Positions 1-10,558 of a stretch of DNA of 64,000 nucleotides are shown here, in pieces; positions within the stretch are counted from its first letter, which is position 1, and every line of letters begins with the position of its first letter. The DNA comes from Neobacillus pocheonensis (GTDB taxonomy: Bacteria > Bacillota > Bacilli > Bacillales > Cytobacillaceae), in the NCBI GenBank assembly GCA_023702235.1, contig JAMQCR010000001.1, forward strand, positions 558,001 to 622,000, in the 5' to 3' direction. Under the pieces are notes generated by a model. It was given only the letters and a program-made list of their open reading frames with translations. It was not told the origin of the DNA and made no database searches. The translations under genes were made by a program, and so were the position numbers.

Positions 1-1150
1 GTGCAAGATTTAATGCCTGCAATACTGCCTGCAAAGGACCCTGATAGTAATAAAATAAAAAGAACGGCGCCATTAAACGAATAAAATAGGAGCCTTTTGC
101 TGATCCATACATGAGCTGCATAAGTGGGTCTGCCAAGACATAGAGGACAATCACGGCTAGTCCACCAGTTAAAAAGGCAAACCGTAATGCCTGTTGAAGT
201 CGGTATTCTATCAATTTGTGGTTATTTTGCGTATTCGCTTCGCTAATGGCGGGGACTAGGGATGTAGCTAACGAAAACGTAACAAATGATGGCAGCATTA
301 AGAGCGGCATAGCATAACCAGTTAAGGCGCCGTATTGTTTTGTAGCCTCAATCGCGACAACACCAGCCAGGGCCAAACTGTGGGCGACGACAATGGGTTC
401 AAAAAACCATGCGACCGAACCGATCATCCTACTTCCCATCGTTGGTATTGCAATTTCCATTAAATCTTTAAAAGTTTTTTTCCCTTTATGAACAAATTGA
501 AAAAAATCTTTCCTAAGTTTAAACCGTTTTTTTAATTTAAAAGAAGTCATTAAATATATGAGTGAAACAAATTCTCCTATAACCGATGCAACCATCGCCG
601 CTGCCGCAGCATATTCAATTCCATAAGGAATAAATGTTCTTGTCATAACCGCGATTAAGGTAATTCTTACTAGCTGCTCCAATATTTGTGAGTTTGCTGC
701 TGGCCGCATATTTTGCCGCCCTTGGAAGTAGCCTCTTAATACCGAGGAAATGGCAATAACGGGAACGACCGGTGCAATTGCCACTAAAGGATAGTACGTT
801 CTTGGATCAGTAAAAAGCGTTGTGGATAGGATTGGTGCAAGTAGAATTAATGCTGGTGTAAAAATAATGGAAAGTGCCATCGTTGTGGCAAGTGAAACAA
901 CGAGTATTTTTTTTATTTCAGCATGGTCCCCTCTTGCCTCAGCTTCTGCTACATTTTTGGATATTGCCACTGGTAGCCCAAGCTGGGTGATCGTAACCAC
1001 AAGGATAAATGTAGGGAACGCCATCATGTATAGGCCTACGCCTTCTTCTCCGATGCTTCGAGCAATGACAATTCGATTAATAAAACCGAGGATTCTCGTG
1101 AAAAATCCTGCGATTAACAGGATAAAAGTCCCTTTAAAAAACTTCGACAT
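1..1150 (-). CDS. spoVB: Stage V sporulation protein B, MATE/Wzx-like flippase (3' end cut by window edge)
   Basis: Polytopic membrane protein of the MurJ/Wzx/MATE superfamily needed for spore cortex formation, probably moving a lipid-linked precursor across the forespore outer membrane. Translating the minus strand from ATG at 1150 gives MSKFFKGTFILLIAGFFTR, then a run of hydrophobic segments typical of the family (RGYFQGRQNMRP near residue 140). About 383 codons are present; the C-terminus lies beyond base 1, ending here in YQGPLQAVLQALNLA. It is divergent from comN, as in B. subtilis. An intact GGCC at 702-705 lies in frame. Confidence 0.93.
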   Translation of the reverse strand, partial: MSKFFKGTFILLIAGFFTRILGFINRIVIARSIGEEGVGLYMMAFPTFILVVTITQLGLPVAISKNVAEAEARGDHAEIKKILVVSLATTMALSIIFTPALILLAPILSTTLFTDPRTYYPLVAIAPVVPVIAISSVLRGYFQGRQNMRPAANSQILEQLVRITLIAVMTRTFIPYGIEYAAAAAMVASVIGEFVSLIYLMTSFKLKKRFKLRKDFFQFVHKGKKTFKDLMEIAIPTMGSRMIGSVAWFFEPIVVAHSLALAGVVAIEATKQYGALTGYAMPLLMLPSFVTFSLATSLVPAISEANTQNNHKLIEYRLQQALRFAFLTGGLAVIVLYVLADPLMQLMYGSAKGSYFIRLMAPFFLFYYYQGPLQAVLQALNLA

Positions 1151-1297
1151 CTACTTCCCACCTTCTCAAAAAAGAAGAATTCATATACAATTAACTATAT
1201 GCAGTTGGGTGGACAAAGCATGACAACAAAGCAGGTTGCTTTTATAAAAGAACAAGTAAAAGAAAATGTATACATAAATGTCCGGGAGGCAAATACG

Positions 1298-1594
1298 ATG
1301 GAGAGCAGCAACAAGTACAATCATTTTCGCACCCAGGTTCAACCCGCATTAACTAGTAAACTATCGGAATTTCGACTGCTTGGTTATGATTCTGTTTCAG
1401 AAGAAGATATTTGGAATTTTTTAACAAAAAAGAAGTGGAAAAAAGTAAAGGAAGAAATCAGAATATATGAAGTTATCCAGGATATACTTGCGGTTAAAGT
1501 AAGTGATTATATGAATTTTACAACTATGGAATCATATAAAACGGCCGAGTTCTCATTGCAGGATGAATACGAATGGAAAGAGCTATTGAAATAG
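1298..1594 (+). CDS. comN: Post-transcriptional regulator ComN
   Basis: Small soluble protein (98 aa from this start, the same length as B. subtilis ComN/YrzD). In B. subtilis ComN promotes accumulation of the comE operon transcript. ATG 1298 is chosen because GGGAGG lies just upstream at about 1284-1289; the open frame extends further 5', but those codons lack a good ribosome site. The sequence is charged, with LSEFRLLGYDSVSEEDIWNFL characteristic of the family. It sits between divergent spoVB and secDF, and its target operon comEA-EB-EC is also in this window. Confidence 0.88.
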   Translation: MESSNKYNHFRTQVQPALTSKLSEFRLLGYDSVSEEDIWNFLTKKKWKKVKEEIRIYEVIQDILAVKVSDYMNFTTMESYKTAEFSLQDEYEWKELLK

Positions 1595-1743
1595 GTAAAT
1601 CGCATTTAGCATTTTCACCTTTTTGTAAATTGACAGCTTTTCCATCTTATTTCATAATGTAGGCAATGACATTTTTTATTAGTTCTGTATAAGGCTTACC
1701 GTCGAAGTGGTTTTGCTTAAACTCTAAGGAGGAACATTACATA

Positions 1744-4007
1744 ATGGTTAAACGCAGTAGAATCGTTGCTTTCCTACTTGTTATTTTACTGGTTGGAAGT
1801 ACCATGGGAGTCACAACAAAAAACATCATAGACAAAATAAAGCTTGGTCTAGACCTTCAGGGCGGATTTGAGGTTTTGTATGATGTACAACCTGCTAAGC
1901 CAGGTCAAAAAATCACTAAAGATGTGTTGGCGAGTACCGCTCAAGCACTGGACAGGCGAATCAACGTCCTAGGTGTAAGTGAACCGAGTATTCAAATCGA
2001 AGGTAATAATCGGATTCGCGTTCAGCTTGCCGGTGTTAGCGACCAAAATAAAGCGCGCGAAATCTTATCAACCGAAGCCAACCTTACGTTCCGTGATTAT
2101 AATGACAAGCTAATGATGGATGGATCGGATTTAAAACAAGGCGGGGCGAAGCAAACCTTTGATGAGAATGGGAAACCGAGTGTTTCTTTAACATTAAAAA
2201 GCGCTGATAAGTTCCGACAAGTAACCCAAGAAATTGTTAAAGATACTCCAAATAATGTCCTTGTTATCTGGCTTGACTTTATTCAAGGGAAAGACTCTTT
2301 TAAAAATGAAATAACAAAGAAAAAACCAAAATTTTTGTCTGCACCATCTGTTTCGCAAGTATTTAACCAAAATACGGTTAGTATTGTTGGTAATTTCACT
2401 GCAACGGAAGCGCAAACTTTAGCATCGCTTTTAAACGCAGGTGCACTTCCAGTTAAACTTAAGGAAGTCTATTCTACGTCTGTAGGAGCAAAATTTGGAG
2501 CAGAGCCTTACATGATACTGTCTTAGCAGGAATGATCGGTATTGCGATCATCTATCTATTTATGCTTGTGTATTACCGTTTCCCTGGTTTCATTGCGGTT
2601 GTTTCGTTAAGCATCTATATTTATATAATTTTGTTAATTTTCGATTGGATGAATGGAGTCCTGACACTGCCGGGAATTGCCGCATTGATTCTCGGGGTCG
2701 GTATGGCCGTTGATGCTAATATTATTACCTACGAACGAATTAAAGAGGAAATTAAGGTTGGTAAGTCCATTAAATCAGCATTTCAGGCTGGAGAAAAAAA
2801 TGCGTTTACTGCTATTCTTGATTCCAACTTAAATACCATTTTGACAGCTTCGGTTTTATTCTTTTATGGGACAAGCTCTGTAAAAGGGTTTGCCACAATG
2901 CTAATCTTGAGTGTAGTCATGAGCTTTTTAACAGCCGTTTACGGTTCACGATTCTTACTTGGACTATGGGTCAACAGCCGTTTCTTAAATAAAAGACCAA
3001 GCTGGTTTGGTGTGAAACCATCCGAAATAAAAGATATCAAGGAAAATTACGATACGCTTGATCTTCCAACGAAATTTGACAAAATAGACTTTGTGAAAAA
3101 TAGAAAGAAATTCTTCATTCTTTCCGGTTCACTTCTTACAATTGGGCTAGTTCTGTTATTTGTAATGAAGTTGAATCTTGCCATTGATTTTACAAGTGGG
3201 ACACGAGTGGAAGTTTTATCTAAAACACCACTTACGACAGAACAAATAAAAAGTTCATTTGATAAAATTCATTTGAAAACAGATGATATTACCCTTTCAG
3301 GAAAGAACAATGAAATAGGTGCAGCCAGGTTGATTGGCGTCTTATCAAAAAATGAGATTGCTGATTTGAAGTCCAAGTTTAGTAAGGAATATGGATCAGA
3401 GCCAAACGTAAGCACTGTTTCGCCAACAATAGGAAGAGAGCTGGCTAAAAATGCTATTATTGCGGTTTTAATTGCTTCAATTGGTATCATTCTTTACCTA
3501 ACGATCCGCTTTGAGATCTATATGGCTATTGCTGCTATTGTCGCAATGCTGCATGATGCTTTCTTCATGGTTGCCTTTTTCAGTATTACAAGATTGGAAG
3601 TAGACTTAAACTTTATTGCAGCTGTCCTAACCATTGTGGGGTATTCCATCCATGACACGATTGTTACATTTGACAGGATGCGTGAAAATATGCATAAGAA
3701 AAAACGACTTAAGACCTTTAAAGATATTGCGGATGTTGTAAATATTAGTATTCATCAAACATTAACACGTTCCTTAAACACTGTGTTAATGGTCTTGATC
3801 ACAGTAATTTCACTGTTAGTCTTCGGTAGTCCAGCAATACGTAACTTCTCGTTTGCATTGCTTGTAGGGCTTTTGGTGGGTGTCTATTCCTCCGTCTTTA
3901 TCGCTTCTGCTTTATGGGTAGTCTTGAAAGCAAGAGAGTTAAAGAAAAAAGGTGTAATTAAAACTGTGAAAGAGAAGAAAAGATATTCCGATCAGCCGCA
4001 AGTCTGA
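1744..4007 (+). CDS. secDF: Protein translocase subunit SecDF (frameshift near 2505, suspected sequence error)
   Basis: Fused SecD-SecF protein that uses the proton-motive force to help SecYEG-dependent export. The SecD half shows LGLDLQGGFEVLYDV (D1) and, after the break, GMAVDANIITYERIKEE (D4). The SecF half has AIDFTSGTRVEV and GYSIHDTIVTFDRMREN. Reading stops at 2526, but shifting frame near 2505 restores the expected ALHDTVLAGMIGIAI run, giving about 755 aa against 737 in B. subtilis. The break is GAG-CC where GAGGCC is expected, so one G is missing at a GGCC. RBS GGAGGA precedes ATG 1744. A terminator follows directly. Confidence 0.92.
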
Positions 4008-4014
4008 TTGTAAG

Positions 4015-4048
4015 AAAAAACCGCAGGTAGCCTGCGGTTTTTTCTTTT
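4015..4048 (+). terminator. Rho-independent terminator after secDF
   Basis: Perfect 7-bp stem CCGCAGG/CCTGCGG (4021-4027 with 4031-4037), loop TAG, preceded by an A run and followed by TTTTTTCTTTT. It separates secDF from recJ and may act in both directions. Confidence 0.85.
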
Positions 4049-4103
4049 AATTGAAAGCACAAATCCACTCCTGTATAATAGTAAAGTCTGAGAGGTGTGA
4101 AGC

Positions 4104-6467
4104 ATGCTAAAGTCGAAAACGAGATGGATTGTGAACAAATCTGATGAGCAAGTAGTCAAACTCCTAGAAAATGAATTGAAAATTACGCCTCTTGTTGCAT
4201 CATTGCTTGTCAACCGCGGATTAGATACCGTTGATTCTGCGCGGTATTTTTTATTTGGGAAGGAACAATTCCACGACCCATACCTTTTTAAAGGGATGGA
4301 TATTGCGGTAAAAAGAATACATGAAGCCATTAATAATCAGGAGCCTATCCTAATATATGGAGATTATGATGCAGATGGAGTTAGTAGCACTTCGGTTTTA
4401 ATGATTACCCTTCGTGAATTAGGCGCCAATGTAAATTTTTATATTCCAAATCGTTTCACTGAAGGATATGGACCAAACGAGCTGGCCTTCCGTAAGGCGG
4501 CTGACAATGGAATTAAATTAATTATTACTGTTGATACAGGAATCTCTGCTGTACATGAAGCAGCGATTGCAATAGAACTGGGACTTGAATTAATTATTAC
4601 CGATCATCATGAACCAGGACCCGTTTTGCCTGAAGCACTTGCTATCATTCACCCGAAGCTTCCGGATAGCATTTATCCATTTCGTGAGCTCGCTGGTGTC
4701 GGAGTAGCTTTCAAGCTTGCACATGCGCTCTATGGAGAACTACCTGAGCATTTGCTTGAAATTGCGGTAATCGGAACGATTGCCGATTTAGTTTCACTGA
4801 AAGGTGAGAATCGGCTGATTGCCAAAAAAGGCTTCGAAAAACTTAAGGAAACGAAAAACATTGGGCTTAAAGCCATCTTTAAATTGGCTGGAGTCGATTC
4901 AAAAACGATAAATGAAGAAACGATTGGATTTACGCTTGCACCAAGAATAAATGCTGTCGGACGCTTGGAAAATGCTGACCTAGCCGTTCGACTCTTACTA
5001 ACAGCAGATCCAGCTGAAGCACAGGGCTGGGCAGAAGAAATTGATGCCTTAAATAAAACGAGGCAATCCATCGTTAATACCATTACTGCCGAAGCCATTG
5101 AAGAGGTCGAAAAGAACTATCCGATTGAATCAAATAGCGTGCTTGTTATTGGTAAGGAAGGTTGGAATGCTGGGGTAGTGGGAATAGTTGCTTCGAGATT
5201 AGTTGAAAAATACTACCGTCCAACAATTGTGTTGAGCTTTGATCAAAATAAAGGGTTAGCCAAAGGTTCAGCCCGGAGTATTTCCGGATTTGACCTTTTT
5301 CAAAATTTATCAACATGTCGGGATATTCTGCCACACTTTGGTGGACATCCGATGGCTGCTGGAATGACATTAAAGCTTGAAGATGTCTCAACGCTTCGAA
5401 CGAGTTTAAATAAACTTGCTAATGAACAGCTAACTGATGAAGATTTTATTCCGATAACCTTGCTGGACAGTGAAATTAGCCTCGACGAAATAAACTTAGC
5501 AGCTTTAGAAGAAATGAATCTCCTTTCCCCATTTGGGATGGACAACCCAAAGCCAAAAGTGTTAATAAATAATGTTGAAATTGCCACCATGAGGAAAATT
5601 GGCAGCAATCAAAACCATTTGAAGGTATTGATGAATGAAAAGGGATCCAACCTCGATGGGATAGGATTTGGATTAGGACCGTTAGTAGATCATATTTCGC
5701 CATCATCAAGCATTTCGTTAATTGGAGAATTATCTGTAAATGAATGGAATAATATCCGTAAACCACAAATTTTTATCCAGGATATTTCTGTCAGGTCATG
5801 GCAATTATTTGATTATCGCGGTGTGAAGCGGATGAAAAATATTGCTGAAGGGATTCCACCTGAAAATAGGAAGTTTGTTATTTTTAACAAGGATTTTTCT
5901 GAAAAAATCATCCCTCACCAGGAGAGCGAAATGATTTTTATTCGTGATGTGGAAGAGGCAAGGTCTATCAATATTACAGGAGCTAATGTTGTATTAGTGG
6001 ATCTTCCCCCTTCAAAAGAATTACTTTGCCATCTAATAAAAGGGAAACAACCAGCTAGGATTTATACCTACTTTTATAAAGAATCCAGTGATTTTTTCAG
6101 TACGGTTCCAACTCGCGATCATTTTAAGTGGTTTTATGCTTTACTTTTAAAAAAGGGTCCAATTGACCTTGCACGCTATGGGGATGAAATTGCAAAGCAT
6201 AAAGGCTGGTCACAGGAAACCGTACGATTCATGTCAAAGGTGTTTTCTGAACTGGATTTTGTTACAATAAACAAGGGTTTCATAACTTTAAACAGATCCG
6301 CGCAAAAGCGTGATTTAACAGACTCAAGAACCTATCAATCAAAACAAGCACAATATGCTCTTGAAAGGGATTTGTTGTTTTCATCCTTTCAGGATTTAAA
6401 AGACTGGTTCGAGCAAGTGATTCAAGAGTCGATTGAAATTGAGGAGGCAATAAAAGAGTGGACTTAA
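4104..6467 (+). CDS. recJ: Single-stranded-DNA-specific exonuclease RecJ
   Basis: 5'-3' ssDNA exonuclease of the DHH phosphoesterase family, acting in recombination and mismatch/base-excision repair. Motifs: [12 protein letters not shown] (about residue 84), the DHH signature in ITDHHEPG (about 167), and DHHA1 [11 protein letters not shown] (about 415). A long C-terminal domain makes 787 aa, the normal size for Bacillus RecJ. RBS GAGAGGTG precedes ATG 4104. The 3' end overlaps the apt start by 10 bases, which indicates coupled translation. Confidence 0.96.
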   Translation: MLKSKTRWIVNKSDEQVVKLLENELKITPLVASLLVNRGLDTVDSARYFLFGKEQFHDPYLFKGMDIAVKRIHEAINNQEPILIYGDYDADGVSSTSVLMITLRELGANVNFYIPNRFTEGYGPNELAFRKAADNGIKLIITVDTGISAVHEAAIAIELGLELIITDHHEPGPVLPEALAIIHPKLPDSIYPFRELAGVGVAFKLAHALYGELPEHLLEIAVIGTIADLVSLKGENRLIAKKGFEKLKETKNIGLKAIFKLAGVDSKTINEETIGFTLAPRINAVGRLENADLAVRLLLTADPAEAQGWAEEIDALNKTRQSIVNTITAEAIEEVEKNYPIESNSVLVIGKEGWNAGVVGIVASRLVEKYYRPTIVLSFDQNKGLAKGSARSISGFDLFQNLSTCRDILPHFGGHPMAAGMTLKLEDVSTLRTSLNKLANEQLTDEDFIPITLLDSEISLDEINLAALEEMNLLSPFGMDNPKPKVLINNVEIATMRKIGSNQNHLKVLMNEKGSNLDGIGFGLGPLVDHISPSSSISLIGELSVNEWNNIRKPQIFIQDISVRSWQLFDYRGVKRMKNIAEGIPPENRKFVIFNKDFSEKIIPHQESEMIFIRDVEEARSINITGANVVLVDLPPSKELLCHLIKGKQPARIYTYFYKESSDFFSTVPTRDHFKWFYALLLKKGPIDLARYGDEIAKHKGWSQETVRFMSKVFSELDFVTINKGFITLNRSAQKRDLTDSRTYQSKQAQYALERDLLFSSFQDLKDWFEQVIQESIEIEEAIKEWT

Positions 6468-6970
6468 AACAATTTATTACAATCGTGCCAGATTATCCAA
6501 AGCCAGGAATAAATTTCAAGGACATTACTCCATTAATGGATAATGGTGAAGCATATAAGTATGCAACTGACCAGATTGTTGCGTATGCAAAAGAAAGAGA
6601 AATTGATCTTATTGTTGGGCCTGAAGCCCGTGGCTTTATTATTGGCTGCCCAGTTGCCTATTCATTAGGTATAGGCTTTGCACCGGTCCGAAAAGAAGGA
6701 AAGCTACCTAGGGAGACAATTAAAGTAAGCTATGGCCTGGAATATGGTAAAGATGTATTAACAATTCATAGAGATGCCATTAAACCAGGGCAACGCGTTC
6801 TGATTACGGATGATTTATTAGCAACTGGAGGAACAATCGAAGCAACGATCCAATTAGTTGAGGAGCTTGGAGGAGTTGTTGCAGGGATCGCTTTTCTAAT
6901 CGAATTATCTTATTTAGATGGCAGAAAAAAACTTAATGGTTATGATATTTTAACCTTAATGCAGTATTAA
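6458..6970 (+). CDS. apt: Adenine phosphoribosyltransferase
   Basis: Converts adenine and PRPP to AMP in purine salvage. The 170-aa protein has the PRPP-binding motif [13 protein letters not shown] (about residues 119-131) and the N-terminal [15 protein letters not shown] of APRTs. The start is GTG 6458, placed about 10 bases after GAGGAGG, which lies inside the end of recJ. The gene order recJ-apt-relA is conserved in Bacillus. Confidence 0.96.
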   Translation: MDLKQFITIVPDYPKPGINFKDITPLMDNGEAYKYATDQIVAYAKEREIDLIVGPEARGFIIGCPVAYSLGIGFAPVRKEGKLPRETIKVSYGLEYGKDVLTIHRDAIKPGQRVLITDDLLATGGTIEATIQLVEELGGVVAGIAFLIELSYLDGRKKLNGYDILTLMQY

Positions 6971-6977
6971 CATGAAG

Positions 6978-7010
6978 GAGAGCACTCGAGTGAATGAGTG
7001 CTCTCTTCTT
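6978..7010 (+). terminator. Hairpin terminator after apt
   Basis: 10-bp stem GAGAGCACTC/GAGTGCTCTC followed by a short TTCTT tail. The T tract is weak, so termination may be partial. A second, weaker TGTCGAA/TTCGACA inverted repeat with T7 lies at about 7022-7068. Confidence 0.65.
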
Positions 7011-7207
7011 ATAACAAAAAAACTGTCGAATTTGTTGTTTGAAAAATAATTTTCGACATTTTTTTCGTTAATTAAGAAAAATAACTCGCTTTCTCTTTAC
7101 ATCTACGCTTTTTTTTTCGATAATAGTAACAATCATTCTAATTTTGGAACTATATTTTAATGGATGACATTTAATAATAAAATTGAGACGAAAATAAAGG
7201 TGATTTT

Positions 7208-9403
7208 ATGGCGAACGATCAAGTGTTAACCGCCGATCAAGTCATCGACAAGGTAGCAGTCTATTTAAACGATGAGAATGTAGCATTAGTAAAAAAGGCT
7301 TATGAATTTGCCAAGCACTCTCATCGTGACCAATATAGAAAATCAGGTGAGCCCTACATCATTCATCCTATTCAGGTAGCTGGTATACTGGCTGATTTGG
7401 AAATGGATCCCTCAACAGTGGCAGCTGGTTTTCTTCACGACGTCGTTGAAGATACGAATGTTTCCTTAAAAGACATTTCAAATGAATTTAATGACGAAGT
7501 GGCAATGCTTGTCGACGGTGTAACCAAATTAGGAAAAATTAAATATAAATCTCACGAGGAACAGCAAGCAGAAAACCACAGAAAAATGTTTGTGGCTATG
7601 GCTCAGGACATTCGTGTTATTCTGATTAAGCTTGCAGACCGTTTGCACAATATGCGTACGCTAAAACATCTTCCTTTTGAAAAACAGCGTCGGATTTCAA
7701 ATGAAACACTTGAAATCTTTGCACCCTTGGCTCATCGTCTTGGTATATCTAAGATTAAATGGGAGTTAGAAGATACTGCTTTAAGGTATTTAAATCCTCA
7801 GCAATATTACCGGATTGTTAACTTAATGAAAAAGAAGCGTGCGGAACGGGAGCAGTATTTAGAGGATGTCATTGCAGAAGTTAAGGGGCGCCTGAGTGAA
7901 GTTTCCATTAAGGCGGACCTATCTGGACGGCCAAAACATATTTACAGCATTTATCGGAAAATGGTCCTGCAAAATAAGCAATTCAGTGAAATATATGACT
8001 TGCTTGCAGTAAGGATTGTTGTTAACAGTATTAAGGATTGCTATGCAGTATTAGGGATTATTCATACCTGCTGGAAGCCGATGCCAGGACGCTTCAAGGA
8101 TTATATCGCGATGCCGAAGCCAAATATGTATCAATCCTTGCATACAACTGTGATTGGTCCTAAGGGCGACCCGCTTGAGGTTCAAATTAGAACAATCGAA
8201 ATGCACCAAATTGCTGAATTCGGTATTGCGGCTCACTGGGCTTATAAAGAAGGTAAGTCGCTTAACGATAGTACAACTTTTGAACAAAAACTGACCTGGT
8301 TTAGGGAAATACTTGAATTTCAAAATGAAACGCAAAATGCGGAAGAATTCATGGAATCACTTAAAATCGATCTATTTTCGGATATGGTTTTTGTTTTTAC
8401 TCCGAAAGGGGACGTTATTGAGCTGCCGTCCGGTTCAGTTCCGATTGATTTTTCCTATCGAATCCATTCGGAAATTGGCAATAAAACGATAGGAGCAAAA
8501 GTGAACGGCAAAATGGTGACGCTCGATTATACGCTCAAGACCGGTGATATTATCGAAATTCTCACCTCCAAACATTCCTATGGACCTAGTCAGGATTGGT
8601 TAAAGCTAGCTCAAACATCACAGGCTAAAAATAAAATCCGACAGTTTTTTAAGAAGCAGCGACGAGATGAGAATGTCGACAAAGGAAAAGAACTTGTTGA
8701 AAAAGAAATTCGCAGCATGGAGTTTGATGTTAAAGAAATTTTAACGATCGACAATCTAAAAAAGGTTGCTGAAAAGTTTAATTTTTCCAATGAAGATGAT
8801 ATGTATGCAGCTGTTGGTTACAATGGCGTAACCGCCCTGCAAGTTGCCAACCGCTTAACGGAAAAATGGCGCAAAAAAAGGGACAAAGAACAGTCGGCGA
8901 ACATCACCAATGCTATTACTGATTTAAAATCGTTCCCCTCTACCAAAAAGCGCGAATCCGGCGTCCGTGTATCTGGAATTGATAATTTATTGATCCGTTT
9001 ATCAAGATGCTGCAACCCAGTACCGGGGGATGAAATCGTCGGATTTATTACAAAGGGTCGAGGCGTTTCTGTTCATCGGTCTGATTGCACTAATATAGAC
9101 TCAAATGATGCTCAATCAAGGCTGATACCGGTAGAATGGGAATCGTCTTTAAATGACCGGAAAGAGTATAACGTAGATATTGAAATTAGCGGTTATGATC
9201 GTAGGGGACTACTAAATGAAGTTTTACAAGCAGTAAATGAAACGAAAACGAATTTTTCTGCTGTTTCTGGACGATCAGATCGTAATAAAATGGCGACTAT
9301 TATCATGTCGATTGCAATACACAATGTGAGCCATTTGCAAAAAGTAGTTGATCGAATCAAACAAATACCAGATATCTATTCTGTTCGCCGGATTATGAAT
9401 TAA
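7208..9403 (+). CDS. relA: Bifunctional (p)ppGpp synthetase/hydrolase RelA/SpoT-type (Rel)
   Basis: Long RSH enzyme that makes and degrades the alarmone (p)ppGpp. Domain order: HD hydrolase (HDVVEDT, about residue 78), synthetase ([13 protein letters not shown], about 240), TGS (about 395-455), zinc-finger-like CC motif ([11 protein letters not shown]) and C-terminal ACT. 731 aa is normal for Firmicutes Rel. ATG 7208 follows AAAGGTGA. It is continuous across an intact GGCC at 7929-7932 and is followed closely by dtd. Confidence 0.96.
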   Translation: MANDQVLTADQVIDKVAVYLNDENVALVKKAYEFAKHSHRDQYRKSGEPYIIHPIQVAGILADLEMDPSTVAAGFLHDVVEDTNVSLKDISNEFNDEVAMLVDGVTKLGKIKYKSHEEQQAENHRKMFVAMAQDIRVILIKLADRLHNMRTLKHLPFEKQRRISNETLEIFAPLAHRLGISKIKWELEDTALRYLNPQQYYRIVNLMKKKRAEREQYLEDVIAEVKGRLSEVSIKADLSGRPKHIYSIYRKMVLQNKQFSEIYDLLAVRIVVNSIKDCYAVLGIIHTCWKPMPGRFKDYIAMPKPNMYQSLHTTVIGPKGDPLEVQIRTIEMHQIAEFGIAAHWAYKEGKSLNDSTTFEQKLTWFREILEFQNETQNAEEFMESLKIDLFSDMVFVFTPKGDVIELPSGSVPIDFSYRIHSEIGNKTIGAKVNGKMVTLDYTLKTGDIIEILTSKHSYGPSQDWLKLAQTSQAKNKIRQFFKKQRRDENVDKGKELVEKEIRSMEFDVKEILTIDNLKKVAEKFNFSNEDDMYAAVGYNGVTALQVANRLTEKWRKKRDKEQSANITNAITDLKSFPSTKKRESGVRVSGIDNLLIRLSRCCNPVPGDEIVGFITKGRGVSVHRSDCTNIDSNDAQSRLIPVEWESSLNDRKEYNVDIEISGYDRRGLLNEVLQAVNETKTNFSAVSGRSDRNKMATIIMSIAIHNVSHLQKVVDRIKQIPDIYSVRRIMN

Positions 9404-9413
9404 GGAGTTTAGA

Positions 9414-9856
9414 ATGCGAGTAGTTGTACAACGAAGTAAGAGTGCCCGAGTGACAGTTGCTGGGGAAATTACTGGTCAGATTAATAAAGGGCTTGTCCTC
9501 CTTGTTGGGGTAACGCACGAGGACAAGAATGAAGATGCTGTTTATTTAGCTGATAAAATTATCAATCTGCGAATTTTTGAGGATTCGTCAGAAAAAATGA
9601 ATCTGTCATTATTGGACGTTGGTGGTGATATTCTCTCCGTTTCCCAATTTACATTGTATGGGGATTGCCGAAAAGGAAGAAGGCCAAATTTCATGGGAGC
9701 GGCGAAACCAGACCATGCTCTTCAAATATATGAAGCTTTTAACCATATTTTGCGTGAAAAGGGCGTTCATGTGGAAACGGCCAATTCGGAGCAATGATGG
9801 ATGTTGAATTGACCAATGATGGTCCTGTGACCTTGATTTTAGAAAGTAAAGTATAA
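9414..9856 (+). CDS. dtd: D-aminoacyl-tRNA deacylase (frameshift near 9780, suspected sequence error)
   Basis: Removes D-amino acids mischarged on tRNA. It shows [19 protein letters not shown], the substrate-pocket motif. The first frame stops at 9797 (127 aa). One extra base at the ACGGCC at 9777-9782 restores [20 protein letters not shown], including the family's Gly-Pro motif, and ends at TAA 9854-9856. That gives 147 aa, the normal Bacillus length. Expected ACGGGCC is read ACGGCC, again one G lost at GGCC. Confidence 0.88.
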
Positions 9857-9899
9857 AAAGGCTTGGCACTTTTTTCGGTGCCAAGCCTTTCTTTTTTTG
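9857..9899 (+). terminator. Rho-independent terminator after dtd
   Basis: 13-bp stem AAAGGCTTGGCAC/GTGCCAAGCCTTT around a TTTTTTCG loop, then C and T7. It starts right after the corrected dtd stop codon, which supports that stop. Confidence 0.87.
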
Positions 9900-9996
9900 T
9901 TGATAAAATTTCAAACTTGTAGAAAATCACCTGCAAGTTTTCCGTAATAGTGGAAATAATAGAGATAATGGTGAAATAGGACAGAGGTGATTAGTT

Positions 9997-10173
9997 TTGA
10001 GGTCAAGTGATAAGGGAATGAGTATTCAGTCAATGGATGGGCGCCTTTTTGGCGTTGATTTTCATGATTTTATTCAAAAAGAACAGCATTCCAACTCGAT
10101 TGAGCTTGCATCTGAATTTGGTTTATCAATTGGTGATGTCAGAAAGTTAAAAAAACATTTAGAGAGATCGTAA
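9997..10173 (+). CDS. Small uncharacterised protein, HTH-like
   Basis: A 58-aa ORF starting at TTG 9997, six bases after AGAGGTGA, and ending at 10173 just before the hisS promoter. The peptide includes MSIQSMDGRLFGVDFHDFI and, toward the end, LASEFGLSIGDVRKLKKHL, which reads like a helix-turn-helix recognition segment of sigma-70-region-4 or MarR style. It is too short to be a complete sigma factor. Similar short ORFs occur before hisS in other Bacillaceae; the function is unknown. Confidence 0.62.
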   Translation: MRSSDKGMSIQSMDGRLFGVDFHDFIQKEQHSNSIELASEFGLSIGDVRKLKKHLERS

Positions 10174-10181
10174 AAACCTTC

Positions 10182-10210
10182 TTGACATTAGAATGGATGC
10201 TCCGTATTAT
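10182..10210 (+). promoter_or_regulatory. Sigma-A promoter of hisS-aspS
   Basis: TTGACA (10182-10187), 17-bp spacer, TATTAT (10205-10210). It lies directly upstream of the T-box leader. Confidence 0.75.
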
Positions 10211-10217
10211 TATATAA

Positions 10218-10510
10218 ATAAAATGATAATAATAATTTAGAAATAACCATTGATGGAGCATAGTAATTAAGCAAAACACATGAATAGAGAGGAAATGCCC
10301 TAGGCTGAAAGCATTTCTACATGATTCTTAATGAATGAACACTCCGTAGGCTTCTCTTTGAAAAGCTCAAGCTTAGTAAAAGATGAACGTTAGCAGGCGT
10401 TAACTGTAAAAGAGGAAGTGCATGATTTCGATGCCTTCAACTAGGGTGGCACCACGGGAATATAATAACTCTCGTCCCTTGTATTTTATACAAGGGATGG
10501 GAGTTTTTTT
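10218..10510 (+). promoter_or_regulatory. T-box leader of hisS-aspS
   Basis: tRNA-sensing leader RNA. The conserved T-box antiterminator sequence AGGGTGGCACCACGG is at 10443-10457, followed by a strong terminator stem built from ACTC.CGTCCCTTGTAT and its complement, with T7 at 10504-10510. Uncharged tRNA binding would favour antitermination. The specifier region probably lies at GAACACTCC (10337-10345), where CAC (His) can be read at 10340-10342 overlapping AAC; I cannot settle the specifier without a fold. Confidence 0.9.
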
Positions 10511-10558
10511 ATTTGTTAAAAACTGCATACATAAATGTAAGCAAGGAGGATTTCCGCT

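Noticed and set aside
822..1223. 133-codon plus-strand ORF over spoVB
   Set aside because: Complementary shadow of spoVB; no RBS and no family resemblance, while the minus strand reads a clear SpoVB.
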